DNA from: Microcaldota archaeon
Lineage (GTDB): Archaea; Micrarchaeota; Micrarchaeia; Burarchaeales; JAKAKT01
Direction: 5' to 3'
Length of the DNA stretch: 59,636 nt
Assembly (NCBI GenBank): GCA_021813385.1
Contig: JAKAKT010000100.1
Span: forward strand, 1 to 59,636
Shown here: one piece after another, positions 7,976 through 16,492 of the stretch
Layout: the number at the start of each line of letters is the position of its first letter
Numbering within the stretch: position 1 is the first letter of the stretch
Position numbers and translations under genes: made by a program
Notes under the pieces: model-generated
Database searches by the model: none
What the model was told of the DNA's origin: nothing
Seen by the model: only the letters and a program-made list of their open reading frames with translations

Positions 7976-9196
7976 ATGAGCACGAGTCGCATCTACCTGG
8001 ACAATGCCGCGACCACGAAGGTCGACCCAAACGTCCTAGCCGAGATGCTGCCATATTTCTCAGATAAATACGGCAATGCCTCAAGCCCGCACTCTGCCGG
8101 CTCTGAAGCCAGGGAAGCTTTGGAGGAGTCACGAGCAAGGGTGGCAGCCCTCATAGGCGCAAGCCCGGAAGAGGTCATTTTCACTTCAGGCGGGACCGAA
8201 TCCGACAATCTCGCGATTTTTGGCGCAGCGATGAAGAAAGGCAAGGGCCACATAATAACTTCTTGCATCGAGCACCCGGCTGTCCTGAATTCCTGCGAAT
8301 ATTTGGAGAAGAATGGCTTTCAGGTTACTTACGCTCCGGCTGATTCAGACGGAATCGTGAAACTCGATGCCCTCGAGCGCTCAATCCGGCCAGGCACATT
8401 CCTTATCTCGGTGATGCAGGCGAACAACGAGATAGGCTCAATCCAGCCAATAAGAGAGATTTCGAACCTCGCGAAGGCGAAAGGGATTCTCGTTCATACG
8501 GATGCGGTCCAGTCTGCTGGAAAAATAGGCATTGATGTCAATTCCCTTGGCGTTGACATGCTTTCAATGTCCTCGCACAAGATACACGGCCCGAAAGGCG
8601 TTGGGGCGCTCTTCGTGAAGAAGGGAGTTCAGATTCTGCCAATTTCTCGAGGGGGCGGGCACGAGAAAGGCCTGCGCTCAGGGACTGAGAACGTTTCCGG
8701 AATAGTCGGCTTCGGGGCAGCTGCAAGGCTCGCGAAGGAAAGCATGGGCGAGATGGAGAGGGTAAAGAAGATGCGCGACAGGCTGATGGGCGGACTCCTG
8801 AAGGTTGAGGATACGTTGCTCAATGGCTCGAGAACCCAGCGCCTCCCGAACAACCTGAACATATCGTTTAAATTCATCGAGGGAGAGGGCCTTCTCCTCC
8901 TGCTTGACGCAGAAGGGATTTGCGTCTCTACTGGCTCCGCATGCTCTTCGAAATCCCTAAAGCCATCGCACGTCCTTCTCGCAATCGGGCGTTCCCCGGA
9001 GGATGCCCACGGCTCCCTCAGGTTAACGCTTTCAAAATTCAACTCCGATGGCGAGATGGGGAAAGTCCTAGATTCAGTCCCGAGAGCGGTCGAACGGCTC
9101 CGCTCAATGTCGCCCTTCAAATCCGATTCGCAAATGAAGCAGTTCTCAGATAAACACGCCACCCACGAGGATGATGAACATGCCGGCATACACTGA
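7976..9196 (+). CDS. iscS: cysteine desulfurase IscS/NifS
   Basis: PLP enzyme that takes sulfur from L-cysteine for iron-sulfur clusters and tRNA thiolation. Visible marks: N-terminal YLDNAATTKVD, the PLP lysine in SMSSHKIHGPKGVGAL (about residue 200), and the mobile catalytic-cysteine loop STGSACSSKSL (about residue 318). Length 406 aa is normal for group I desulfurases. It starts directly after the HTH gene and overlaps iscU, so sulfur donor and scaffold are translationally coupled. Confidence 0.96.
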   Translation: MSTSRIYLDNAATTKVDPNVLAEMLPYFSDKYGNASSPHSAGSEAREALEESRARVAALIGASPEEVIFTSGGTESDNLAIFGAAMKKGKGHIITSCIEHPAVLNSCEYLEKNGFQVTYAPADSDGIVKLDALERSIRPGTFLISVMQANNEIGSIQPIREISNLAKAKGILVHTDAVQSAGKIGIDVNSLGVDMLSMSSHKIHGPKGVGALFVKKGVQILPISRGGGHEKGLRSGTENVSGIVGFGAAARLAKESMGEMERVKKMRDRLMGGLLKVEDTLLNGSRTQRLPNNLNISFKFIEGEGLLLLLDAEGICVSTGSACSSKSLKPSHVLLAIGRSPEDAHGSLRLTLSKFNSDGEMGKVLDSVPRAVERLRSMSPFKSDSQMKQFSDKHATHEDDEHAGIH

Positions 9197-9557
9197 CAAG
9201 GTAATGGACCACTTCATGCACCCGCGAAACATGGGCGAACTAACTGATGCCGATGGGGTCGGGATGGTAGGGAACCCGACCTGCGGCGATGTAATGTATA
9301 TTTACATAAAGGTCAAGGGCAACCGAATCGATGACATACGGTTCAAGACGATGGGCTGTGCTGCTGCGATTGCAACAAGCTCGATGCTAACCGAGCTTGC
9401 GAAGGGAAAAACCATAGAAGAGGCGAAAAAAATCAGCAGGGGTGACGTGGCCTCTTCCCTCGGCGGGCTTCCACCGATAAAAATGCACTGCTCGAACCTC
9501 GCGGCCGATGCACTCCACAAGGCGATTGAGGATTACGAGAACAAGAAAAAGGCTTGA
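9180..9557 (+). CDS. iscU: iron-sulfur cluster scaffold IscU
   Basis: Scaffold on which 2Fe-2S and 4Fe-4S clusters are built from IscS sulfur. The three ligand cysteines are present: NPTCGDVM, TMGCAAAIATSS, and KMHCSNLA. From ATG 9180 the protein starts MPAYTDKVMDHFMHPRNMG as in the family; ATGs at 9171 and 9174 in the same frame are alternatives. GAGG at 9167-9170 serves as RBS inside the end of iscS. 125 aa, normal length. Confidence 0.95.
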   Translation: MPAYTDKVMDHFMHPRNMGELTDADGVGMVGNPTCGDVMYIYIKVKGNRIDDIRFKTMGCAAAIATSSMLTELAKGKTIEEAKKISRGDVASSLGGLPPIKMHCSNLAADALHKAIEDYENKKKA

Positions 9558-9623
9558 ACTTGGGCCTAGATGCTCGAGATTACGAGAAGAAGAAAAATAA
9601 GGGAGTTTGAAAGAGGAGAGCGT

Positions 9624-10169
9624 ATGGTCACTTCTAAGCTATGGCAGCTAATACTATGCGCAGCAGTCGGCGCAGTTTTCGGCGCACTTGTGACTTCATC
9701 GGTACTGGATTCAGGCAGCAAGAGCCAGGACCAGATGATAACTGAATTTTATGCCACCGAGCAGGCAGTGAGCATCAGCCCGGCCGGCATCGCGAAAGCG
9801 TTGGACCAAGGGACGGAGTATGGCATATTGGTCGACCTGCGCTCCAAGAGCTCATTCGAGGCAGGCCATTTCAAAGGAGCGATAAACATCCCCGCTGAAG
9901 AATTGTCCCCCGAACAATTATTGGCAGCGTTCTCGGCCCTCCCGAAAGATAAGCCGATAATTACTTACTGCTACAGCAGTTACTGCATGCTCTCAAGGGA
10001 GGTCGGGAACTACCTGGCTGGAAAGGGAATTTATACAAAGCACCTTACCGCCGGGTGGTACGAGATTCAGCGGGACTACTCTGCCTACACAGAGGGAAGC
10101 TCGAACACCGGCAATTCGAGCGCCCCGAACAGCATCTGCCGGATTGACAACAAGGGATTCGGCTGCTGA
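9624..10169 (+). CDS. membrane-anchored rhodanese-domain protein
   Basis: One N-terminal transmembrane helix (LILCAAVGAVFGALVTSSVL, about residues 8-27) anchors a single rhodanese domain that would face outside. The domain shows VDLRSKSSFEAGHFKGAINIP and an active-site loop beginning ITYCYSSYC, with Cys as the nucleophile. ATG 9624 is chosen because GAGGAG lies upstream and because it puts the helix at the N-terminus. Last gene of the HTH-iscS-iscU unit, so it likely handles sulfane sulfur, but its orientation across the membrane makes a direct role in cluster assembly uncertain. Confidence 0.85.
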   Translation: MVTSKLWQLILCAAVGAVFGALVTSSVLDSGSKSQDQMITEFYATEQAVSISPAGIAKALDQGTEYGILVDLRSKSSFEAGHFKGAINIPAEELSPEQLLAAFSALPKDKPIITYCYSSYCMLSREVGNYLAGKGIYTKHLTAGWYEIQRDYSAYTEGSSNTGNSSAPNSICRIDNKGFGC

Positions 10170-10172
10170 CCC

Positions 10173-11117
10173 TCAGATATGCTTAATCTTATGGACCTTC
10201 AGGTAGATGAAATAGTTATAATCTGAAATGTTCTTCGAGAACTTCCCGAGAAACTCATCGAGGAAAGCCCTGAACTCCAGATGCGACTTGCAGGCAACGC
10301 TCACCTCGAGGTCCGCAAATCCGATGCTTTCATCCACGAATATCACGTTCGGGCGCTCGAGCGCATAGGCGAGCATCCGTCCCCTCGCCAAGAGGTCGGA
10401 TACCTGGAAATTCATCTTGTAAACTGCGTAGCCGAGAATAGAAAGGTCGAGCCTCACCCGGAACCCCTTTATGACCTCCTTCCCCCGAAGCCTCCTAAGG
10501 CACTCTTTTACCGTGAGTGGCGAGAGATTCAGTTTCGAAGCCAGTGAAACAGTCGTGGCCCGGGCATTCCCGGAAACCGCCTTCAGCACAGCAAGCTCGT
10601 TCTTCGTCACTTCGAGTTTCGAGTATCCCCCAACGTGGTGAATTTTTCTCTCGAGCGAGGGCTCGAGGAACCCGAACGTCCCGTCGTAAAGCCCAATGTA
10701 AGCGGAGACGCAGGCCCGGCCCAGGTATTTGTGGAACTTTCCCTCAAATTCCTTCCAGAAACTCTCGAACTCGAATGCTTCCCGAATCCACACCACAATC
10801 CCGACATCGAACTCACCCTCGACATTCCCGACCCACCACGTCATTTCATTCCCGACCAGGTAGTCCAGCAGTTCACCCCTTTTCCTTGGTGGGCACTGCC
10901 TCAGCTTAACATAAACTCTCACGCCCCGATACCCGAGCTTCCCAACGTCAATGACAGCGTAAAAGTCCTTAATCACGTCCGCTATCTTTAGCCTATCAAT
11001 CATCGCCGATACGGTGTTCTTGCTGATTCGGAGCTTCCTGGCGAGCCCGAGGTTGCTCTGCCTCGAGTTCTGGTCCAGTTCGAATAAAAGGCGGGCCTCT
11101 TTTCGAGTGAGTTCCAT
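10173..11117 (-). CDS. tandem Lrp/AsnC-type transcriptional regulator
   Basis: 314 aa with two successive units. Residues 1-50 form a winged HTH (NLGLARKLRISKNTVSAMIDRL) followed by a ligand-binding-like part; residues 165-215 form a second HTH (VSLASKLNLSPLTVKECLRRL) with another such part. Usual Lrp proteins have one copy (about 150 aa), so this is a covalent dimer-like fusion. The divergent spacer to the methyltransferase holds inverted repeats and TATA elements for both genes, making that neighbour and itself the likely targets. The ligand is unknown. Confidence 0.82.
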   Translation of the reverse strand: MELTRKEARLLFELDQNSRQSNLGLARKLRISKNTVSAMIDRLKIADVIKDFYAVIDVGKLGYRGVRVYVKLRQCPPRKRGELLDYLVGNEMTWWVGNVEGEFDVGIVVWIREAFEFESFWKEFEGKFHKYLGRACVSAYIGLYDGTFGFLEPSLERKIHHVGGYSKLEVTKNELAVLKAVSGNARATTVSLASKLNLSPLTVKECLRRLRGKEVIKGFRVRLDLSILGYAVYKMNFQVSDLLARGRMLAYALERPNVIFVDESIGFADLEVSVACKSHLEFRAFLDEFLGKFSKNISDYNYFIYLKVHKIKHI

Positions 11118-11221
11118 AAGCTTATTGGGAAGAAATGATAATTTAAAGCTTTCTTAAACTAGTTTTTTCCCAAATTTTTTCAATTAAATATTAATCTCCA
11201 ATAATTGAAAGTAATAGGTCC
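11118..11221. promoter_or_regulatory. divergent promoter region with inverted repeat
   Basis: AT-rich spacer between the tandem Lrp gene and the methyltransferase. TTGGGAAGAAA (11125-11135) and TTTTTTCCCAA (11163-11173) are inverted copies with one mismatch, a plausible operator. Further TCAATTA/TAATTGA arms lie at about 11179-11209. TATA-like AT-rich blocks serve both directions. Confidence 0.45.
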
Positions 11222-11965
11222 ATGGCAAATGGACAAAAAACGAAAGGCAAGACGCACGAGCAATACAACCTCTTGGCCGGGAGATTCGACCGGCTTATCG
11301 ACTGGAACGAGCGGCTGAGAATAAGCAACTTCTTCATCCGACTCCTCCGCGAGCACAACGCGAAAAAAATCCTGGACATGTCAACTGGCACCGGGCCTGA
11401 CAGCATAGCACTGTGCAAGAAAGGCTTCGAGGTGGTTTCTCTCGACGGGAGCCTCGACATGATTGAACGGGCCAAAATCAACGCAGAAAGATACGGGGTA
11501 AAACTCAGGACAGTTGTCGCAGACTGGAGAACCATCGGGAATGTCTTTTGCACGCAATTCGAGGGCGCAATATGCCTCGGGAACTCATTCACCCACCTGG
11601 AGCATCGCGAGAGGGAGGAGGTCGTAAAGCAAGTGAGGGGCCTTCTCGTGCAAAACGGGGTTTTCATAGCGGATTACCGGAACTATTCGCGCCTATCGCG
11701 CGGCCTTCCGATAAGGCTCGAGGACGGCGGGTACTACACCGGAAAAGGGGCGGAGATGAAAGCCGAATTGAGGGACGGCCTCGTGGTCCAGTCATACATT
11801 TTCGATGACGGCGCAAAATTCACGCTTTCATTCAAGCCGGTATTCATAGACGAGGCGATTGCAGAGTTCGAATCGAGCGGATTCGTGGTCAGGATTTTCA
11901 GCGACCGCAGGAAAGGATACAAAAAGAACGCATCTTTCTACCAGCTGGAGGGGAAAGCGAACTAG
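11222..11965 (+). CDS. class I SAM-dependent methyltransferase
   Basis: Soluble Rossmann-fold methyltransferase, 247 aa. Motif I is ILDMSTGTGPDSIALCKKG (residues 50-70) and the acidic residue binding SAM ribose is in VVSLDGS. The substrate is not evident; the overall pattern (AICLGNSFTHL, then YRNYSRL) resembles glycine/sarcosine-type N-methyltransferases, but this is weak. It is divergent from the tandem Lrp regulator and followed by polB after 37 bases. Confidence 0.82.
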   Translation: MANGQKTKGKTHEQYNLLAGRFDRLIDWNERLRISNFFIRLLREHNAKKILDMSTGTGPDSIALCKKGFEVVSLDGSLDMIERAKINAERYGVKLRTVVADWRTIGNVFCTQFEGAICLGNSFTHLEHREREEVVKQVRGLLVQNGVFIADYRNYSRLSRGLPIRLEDGGYYTGKGAEMKAELRDGLVVQSYIFDDGAKFTLSFKPVFIDEAIAEFESSGFVVRIFSDRRKGYKKNASFYQLEGKAN

Positions 11966-12002
11966 CGAATCTGTTTTTAACGATTCCCACCAAACTTAAC
12001 CC

Positions 12003-15000
12003 ATGAAGAAGATTCGGGCAGCCCTCATCGAAGCCGACTACGTCACGAAGAATGATAAAGCGATAGTCCGCCTCACGCTGAAACGGAAGAAGTTCTTCAG
12101 GCTCTACGACGACAGTTTTGAGCCCTACTTCTACCTGCAGGCTGACGACCTTGGGCGGGCGACGGAATTGCTCGGGCAGCTCTCAGCCGAGGACAGGGGC
12201 AAGACAGTCAAGCTCAAGCGAATCGAGAGAGTCAAAAAACTTTTGCATAGCAAGGAAGCCGAGCTCCTGAAAGTCTTCTGCTTCCACCCCTCGCACGTTC
12301 CACTGTTCCGGGACAAGGCCAGGGAAATCGGGACCCCCTACGAGCACGACATCCGTTTCGCCCGCCGCTACATAATAGACAAGGGCCTCACCCCATTCAA
12401 CATACTCGAGATTGAGAAAGAGGGCAAGATGATTAAGTCTATCCAGGACACGGGCGAACCCGATACCCGGCTCAAGACCCTCGCCTTCGACATAGAAACC
12501 TACAACCCGCAGGGCCTTCCCAGGGAGAGGAGCGATCCGGCCGTTATGATAAGCTACGCTTCCAAGGATGAGGATGATAGGAAGGCCGGGGTCCTTACTT
12601 TCCGCGAGACGGGGAAGCCTTTCGCGAAAAAATTCGGAACCGAAAAGGAGATGATTGAGGGATTCCTGAAACTGGTCAAGGATTTCGACGCAGAACTCCT
12701 TCTGGGCTACAATTCCACTTCGTTCGATTTGCCATATTTGAAAGCCCGGGCTGAGGCCAATTCGATATCGTTTGGAATAGGGCGGGACAACACCTCATTC
12801 CGGGCGAGGAGAAGGGGGATGTTCAACGAGGCAAAGATAACCGGCAGGCTGCACATCGACCTCTACCCCGTTGTCCGGTTCCTAGGGATTATCGGCGCCC
12901 TTCGGATTTACAAGTTCACGCTCGAGAACGCATATGCTGAAATAACCGGCAAGAAAAAACTGATGGTGGAGAAACTAGGAATATGGCAGATGTGGGACAG
13001 CGATTCCGGAAGGGGGAAGCTTGCCGACTATTCGCTCGGGGACGCCCAATCCACAATTGAAATCGGGGAGCGCGTCCTCCCGATGGAAATTGAGATTTCG
13101 AGGCTTGTCCGGGTTCCCCTGTTCGAGGTTGCCGGCATCTCAACCGGCCACCTGGTCGAACTCTTCCTCATCCAGAGTTCCTACCAGAAAAACATCGTGG
13201 TCCCAAGCAGGCCGAGGGAGGAGGAAGTCCAATCGAGAGAGGGCTATATGCTCCAGGGAGCTTATGTCCGCATCCCGAACCCAGGAGTCTATGAAAATAT
13301 GGCAGTGTTCGACTTCAGGGGCCTGTATCCCTCGATAATCACCTCCTACAACATCGACCCGGACATGATAAACTGCGACTGCTGCACAGAGCAGGAGTCC
13401 AAGGTCTCTCCCTCGGGCTCCCGTTTCTGCACCAAGAGGACCGGCCACATACCGGAAGTCCTCGGGAACATCGTCGAGCACAGGACTCAGATAAAGAGGA
13501 AAATAAAGTCCATCCCGAAGGATTCTGAGGAGTACGCCATCTTGAATGCCCGCCAGCAGGCGCTCAAGGTTCTTGCTAACAGTTTTTACGGGATGCTCGC
13601 CTATGCCCGCTCCCGCTGGTATTCAAAAGAATGCGGGGAGGCGGTAACATCTTTCGGCCGCCACTACATCCAGGAGACCGCGAAAAAAGCCGAAGAAACA
13701 GGATTCGAAGTGCTTTACGGGGATAGCATCACTTCCGACAGATTCGTAACGATTCTCGACCAGCACGGGATCATCCAGATACAAAACATCGAGGAGTTTT
13801 TCGAGAAATACAAAAATAACGCAACGAAACGAGGGGAAAAGGAAGCAATCCCGCTTACGGGCTTCAAAGCACTTACGCTTAATCCGAAAACCAAGGGGTC
13901 CGAGTGGAAAGAAATAACCGAAATAATCCGGCACAGGGCGAACAAAAAGATATTCCGGATTTCGCAGAAATTCGGCGAAACGATCGTGACCGAAGACCAT
14001 TCGATAATGGTTGAGAAAGGAGGAAAACTAGTCGAAGCAACCCCGGAAGAAATGGGGGGGAATCCGTTTGTGAAGATAAACTCGGTCCCCGAAGTGAAAC
14101 GGATGCAGCAAATAGATGTCTACGGGTACTTGAAGGGAAATTCATACAAGATAACCTATAAGGGCAAAGAGAAAACAATCTCCGCAAAAGCCGACAGTAG
14201 CCACGTATGGTTCAACTGGACCGTTCGCAAGAACCCCGTAAAAGTGAAGCGCTTCATACCGCTCGATAGCCCGGATTTCGAAAGCCTTTGCAGGCTCCTT
14301 GGCGCCTACATCCCGGAGGGCAGTTCATCTACCCCAGAAACCACTTCGAGCAGATGGGGCGCTTCAATATCATCGGCAGACACCCGGTGGCTGGAGCAGT
14401 TGAAGCAGGACTACGAAAAGCTATTTGCCAACGCCCGCTCGTGCATAATCAAGTCCACCAAAAAAACCCGTGATCTGGAATATCTTACCCAAACATCAGT
14501 AAAACGCATCCGATACGAGGACCACACACATAAGCTGCAGATGATGAATCAGCTTTCAGCCATCCTGTTCAAGGCTTTTTGTGGGCAAAAGTCCATTGGC
14601 AAAAAGATCCCAGATTTCATTTTTCACGTTCCCGAAAAGCACAAGCTCCTACTGCTTGAGCAGATGTTAAAGGGTGACGGAACCCACACGGTGAACAACA
14701 AGCTCGGATATTCGAGAGAGTATATAGAAAGAAACTTCAGATACGCGACCCGTTCCCTCGGTCTTGTGGGCGGGCTTTCCCTCCTCCTAACGCAACTTGG
14801 GAGGAACCACTACATAACTTACCGGCCCGGCAAGAAACTTTACACTCTAGGCACTTCTGACCGAACGAACCAGAGCTTCGAGACGAAGTTAATCGAGGAG
14901 AAGTACAGTGGCTACGTGTATGACCTGTCCGTCAAAGACAACCACATGTTCGTTGATTCGTGCGGGCAAGTGTTGCTCCACAACACGGACTCGATTTTCC

Positions 15001-15782
15001 TCCTTTACAAGGGCAAAACAAAGCAGCAGGTCCTCGATTTCCTAACAAAGACCAACTCTGAACTTCCCGGGAACATGGAGCTCGAGCTCGAGGGCTTTTA
15101 CTCAAGAGGCCTATTCGTCACGAAGAAGACCGCCGGGAAGGGCAAGGAAGGGGAAACAGGGGCAAAGAAGAAGTATGCGCTCATGGGCGAGGACGGGAGC
15201 ATAAAGATACGGGGGTTCGAGCTTGTCCGGCGGGACTGGTCCCCGATTGCTAAGAAGACGCAGCAGAAAGTCCTCGAGGCGATTCTCAAGGATGGCAGCA
15301 AGGAGAAGGCAGTTTCGATTGTGAAGGAGACTATCGAGGCGCTCAGGGCAGGCTCGGTCCCGCTTGCCGACCTTGCAATCACGAACCAGATAAAGAAGAA
15401 GTTCGAGCAGTACGAGATTATCAGCCCGGAAGTCATCGTTGCCGAGAAACTCAAGGAAAAGGGAACCCAAGTCCCAATAGGCTCGATAGTCGAATACGTT
15501 GTCACTAGGAGCGGCTCGGTTTCCGAGGAATTGAGGCGAAAAATCGATGCGAAGAGAAGGGAGATTAGGCTGAAGAAAAACGTTAAAGCGAAAGATGACT
15601 CACGAGCCACCGAGCCAATCTCTTTCAAGGCCGAATCCCTCGAAGCCGCAAAGGACTACGATGCCGATTACTACATAAATAACCAGGTGATGCCGGCAGT
15701 TCTCAAGATTCTCAAGGAGCTCGGGTATGAAGAGGATGACCTGAAGTTCAAGGGCACGCAGAGCTCGCTCGGGGACTTCTAG
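12003..15782 (+). CDS. polB: family B DNA polymerase, interrupted by an intein
   Basis: Replicative DNA polymerase. The 1259-aa precursor becomes about 839 aa after removal of a 420-aa intein. Exonuclease motifs: FDIETYNP (Exo I), YNSTSFDLPYL (Exo II), YSLGDAQST (Exo III). Polymerase motifs: DFRGLYPSII (A), KVLANSFYGMLAYA (B), and YGD|TDS (C), which is split by the intein between D574 and T995. Both proofreading and polymerase residues are present. ATG 12003 lies a short way after a TATA-like element. It forms a forward run with the methyltransferase. Confidence 0.96.
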   Translation: MKKIRAALIEADYVTKNDKAIVRLTLKRKKFFRLYDDSFEPYFYLQADDLGRATELLGQLSAEDRGKTVKLKRIERVKKLLHSKEAELLKVFCFHPSHVPLFRDKAREIGTPYEHDIRFARRYIIDKGLTPFNILEIEKEGKMIKSIQDTGEPDTRLKTLAFDIETYNPQGLPRERSDPAVMISYASKDEDDRKAGVLTFRETGKPFAKKFGTEKEMIEGFLKLVKDFDAELLLGYNSTSFDLPYLKARAEANSISFGIGRDNTSFRARRRGMFNEAKITGRLHIDLYPVVRFLGIIGALRIYKFTLENAYAEITGKKKLMVEKLGIWQMWDSDSGRGKLADYSLGDAQSTIEIGERVLPMEIEISRLVRVPLFEVAGISTGHLVELFLIQSSYQKNIVVPSRPREEEVQSREGYMLQGAYVRIPNPGVYENMAVFDFRGLYPSIITSYNIDPDMINCDCCTEQESKVSPSGSRFCTKRTGHIPEVLGNIVEHRTQIKRKIKSIPKDSEEYAILNARQQALKVLANSFYGMLAYARSRWYSKECGEAVTSFGRHYIQETAKKAEETGFEVLYGDSITSDRFVTILDQHGIIQIQNIEEFFEKYKNNATKRGEKEAIPLTGFKALTLNPKTKGSEWKEITEIIRHRANKKIFRISQKFGETIVTEDHSIMVEKGGKLVEATPEEMGGNPFVKINSVPEVKRMQQIDVYGYLKGNSYKITYKGKEKTISAKADSSHVWFNWTVRKNPVKVKRFIPLDSPDFESLCRLLGAYIPEGSSSTPETTSSRWGASISSADTRWLEQLKQDYEKLFANARSCIIKSTKKTRDLEYLTQTSVKRIRYEDHTHKLQMMNQLSAILFKAFCGQKSIGKKIPDFIFHVPEKHKLLLLEQMLKGDGTHTVNNKLGYSREYIERNFRYATRSLGLVGGLSLLLTQLGRNHYITYRPGKKLYTLGTSDRTNQSFETKLIEEKYSGYVYDLSVKDNHMFVDSCGQVLLHNTDSIFLLYKGKTKQQVLDFLTKTNSELPGNMELELEGFYSRGLFVTKKTAGKGKEGETGAKKKYALMGEDGSIKIRGFELVRRDWSPIAKKTQQKVLEAILKDGSKEKAVSIVKETIEALRAGSVPLADLAITNQIKKKFEQYEIISPEVIVAEKLKEKGTQVPIGSIVEYVVTRSGSVSEELRRKIDAKRREIRLKKNVKAKDDSRATEPISFKAESLEAAKDYDADYYINNQVMPAVLKILKELGYEEDDLKFKGTQSSLGDF
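13725..14984 (+). mobile_element. intein with LAGLIDADG (DOD) homing endonuclease in PolB motif C
   Basis: Self-splicing insert of 420 residues, S575 to N994 of the precursor, exactly inside the catalytic YGDTDS motif. It begins with Ser, has the block B-type TVTEDHS (ETIVTEDHSIM), ends VLLHN, and the +1 residue is Thr. The endonuclease part shows two DOD motifs, LLGAYIPEG and MLKGDGTH, each with an acidic residue. All splicing residues appear present, so splicing is likely needed for polymerase activity. Confidence 0.93.
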
Positions 15783-15785
15783 GGC

Positions 15786-15825
15786 TATATTTAAATACCT
15801 GTATTGTATAAACTTATACAAGTGA
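15786..15825 (+). promoter_or_regulatory. toxin-antitoxin promoter with 18-base palindromic operator
   Basis: TATA box tatttaaatac (15786-15796), then the inverted repeat TTGTATAA-AC-TTATACAA (15804-15821) covering the expected start site, then GTGATT as RBS before ATG 15830. This is the classic arrangement for autorepression by an antitoxin or toxin-antitoxin complex. Confidence 0.65.
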
Positions 15826-15829
15826 TTGA

Positions 15830-16105
15830 ATGAGACAGCTGAACGTGCTCCACTACCCAAGGCTGGATACTGTGCTGATGGTAGAGGATGCGATAAGAAA
15901 GGCAAGCGAATACCCTACCCGCACGCAACTCTGGCGCTCCCTTCCAAAAGGAGTGCAATACCAGACCCTCCAGCTCATCCTGGCATACTTGCAGGAATCG
16001 AACAAGATTTTCGTTACTAAAGAAGGCAGGATAATGTGGGTGCTTGCGGAAAAACCGGCGGCGAAAAAGCTGCTGAAGGAAGGCGTGAAGTATGCACGAG
16101 GTTAG
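15830..16105 (+). CDS. winged-helix antitoxin of a RelE-type module
   Basis: 91 aa protein with a predicted winged helix (TRTQLWRSLPKGVQYQTLQLILAYL) and a wing reaching GRIMWVLA. Small archaeal proteins of this kind (start ...HYPRLDTVLMVE) pair with RelE/ParE-like toxins. It ends 14 bases inside the toxin gene, so the two are coupled, and a palindrome sits over its promoter. It would bind DNA and neutralise the toxin. The C-terminal basic tail is the likely toxin-binding segment; that is inference. Confidence 0.75.
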   Translation: MRQLNVLHYPRLDTVLMVEDAIRKASEYPTRTQLWRSLPKGVQYQTLQLILAYLQESNKIFVTKEGRIMWVLAEKPAAKKLLKEGVKYARG

Positions 16106-16433
16106 CCTCAGCCAAGAATTCAACAGGGAATTCATCGAACTCCGGGCGAAGGCGGAAAAGGGAGACGGCGAAGCCCGCTACCTGCTCGGAATCGTCGAAA
16201 AGGGGCTCGCCAAGCTAATGGCATCCCCGGAAGCGGGCAAGCACGTCCAAAAGCGCCTCATCCCAAAAGCATATATCTCGAAGTACGGGGTCACGAACCT
16301 CTGGAAGCTCAACCTCGACTCATACTGGCGCCTGATTTACACCTTGGAAGGGGACCGAGTCAAGCTTTACGCCATCGTTCTCGAAATGCTCGACCACAAA
16401 AAATACGACCGCAAGTTCGGGTATCGCTCCTGA
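16092..16433 (+). CDS. RelE/ParE-superfamily toxin
   Basis: 113 aa. The C-terminal half has the RelE-fold pattern: NLWKLNLDSYWRLIYTL (the strand with the key Arg), then VLEMLDHKKYDRKFGY. An N-terminal helix pair precedes it. Such toxins cut mRNA on the ribosome, although ParE-like members act on gyrase; sequence alone does not decide. It follows and overlaps its antitoxin. Basic residues and the final RKFGY fit an mRNase of the archaeal RelE type. Confidence 0.78.
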   Translation: MHEVSLSQEFNREFIELRAKAEKGDGEARYLLGIVEKGLAKLMASPEAGKHVQKRLIPKAYISKYGVTNLWKLNLDSYWRLIYTLEGDRVKLYAIVLEMLDHKKYDRKFGYRS

Positions 16434-16492
16434 AGCAAGGCCAGGCTCCAGCACGCTAAGGTATTTATACATCCCAACAGAATGTTCTCTCT

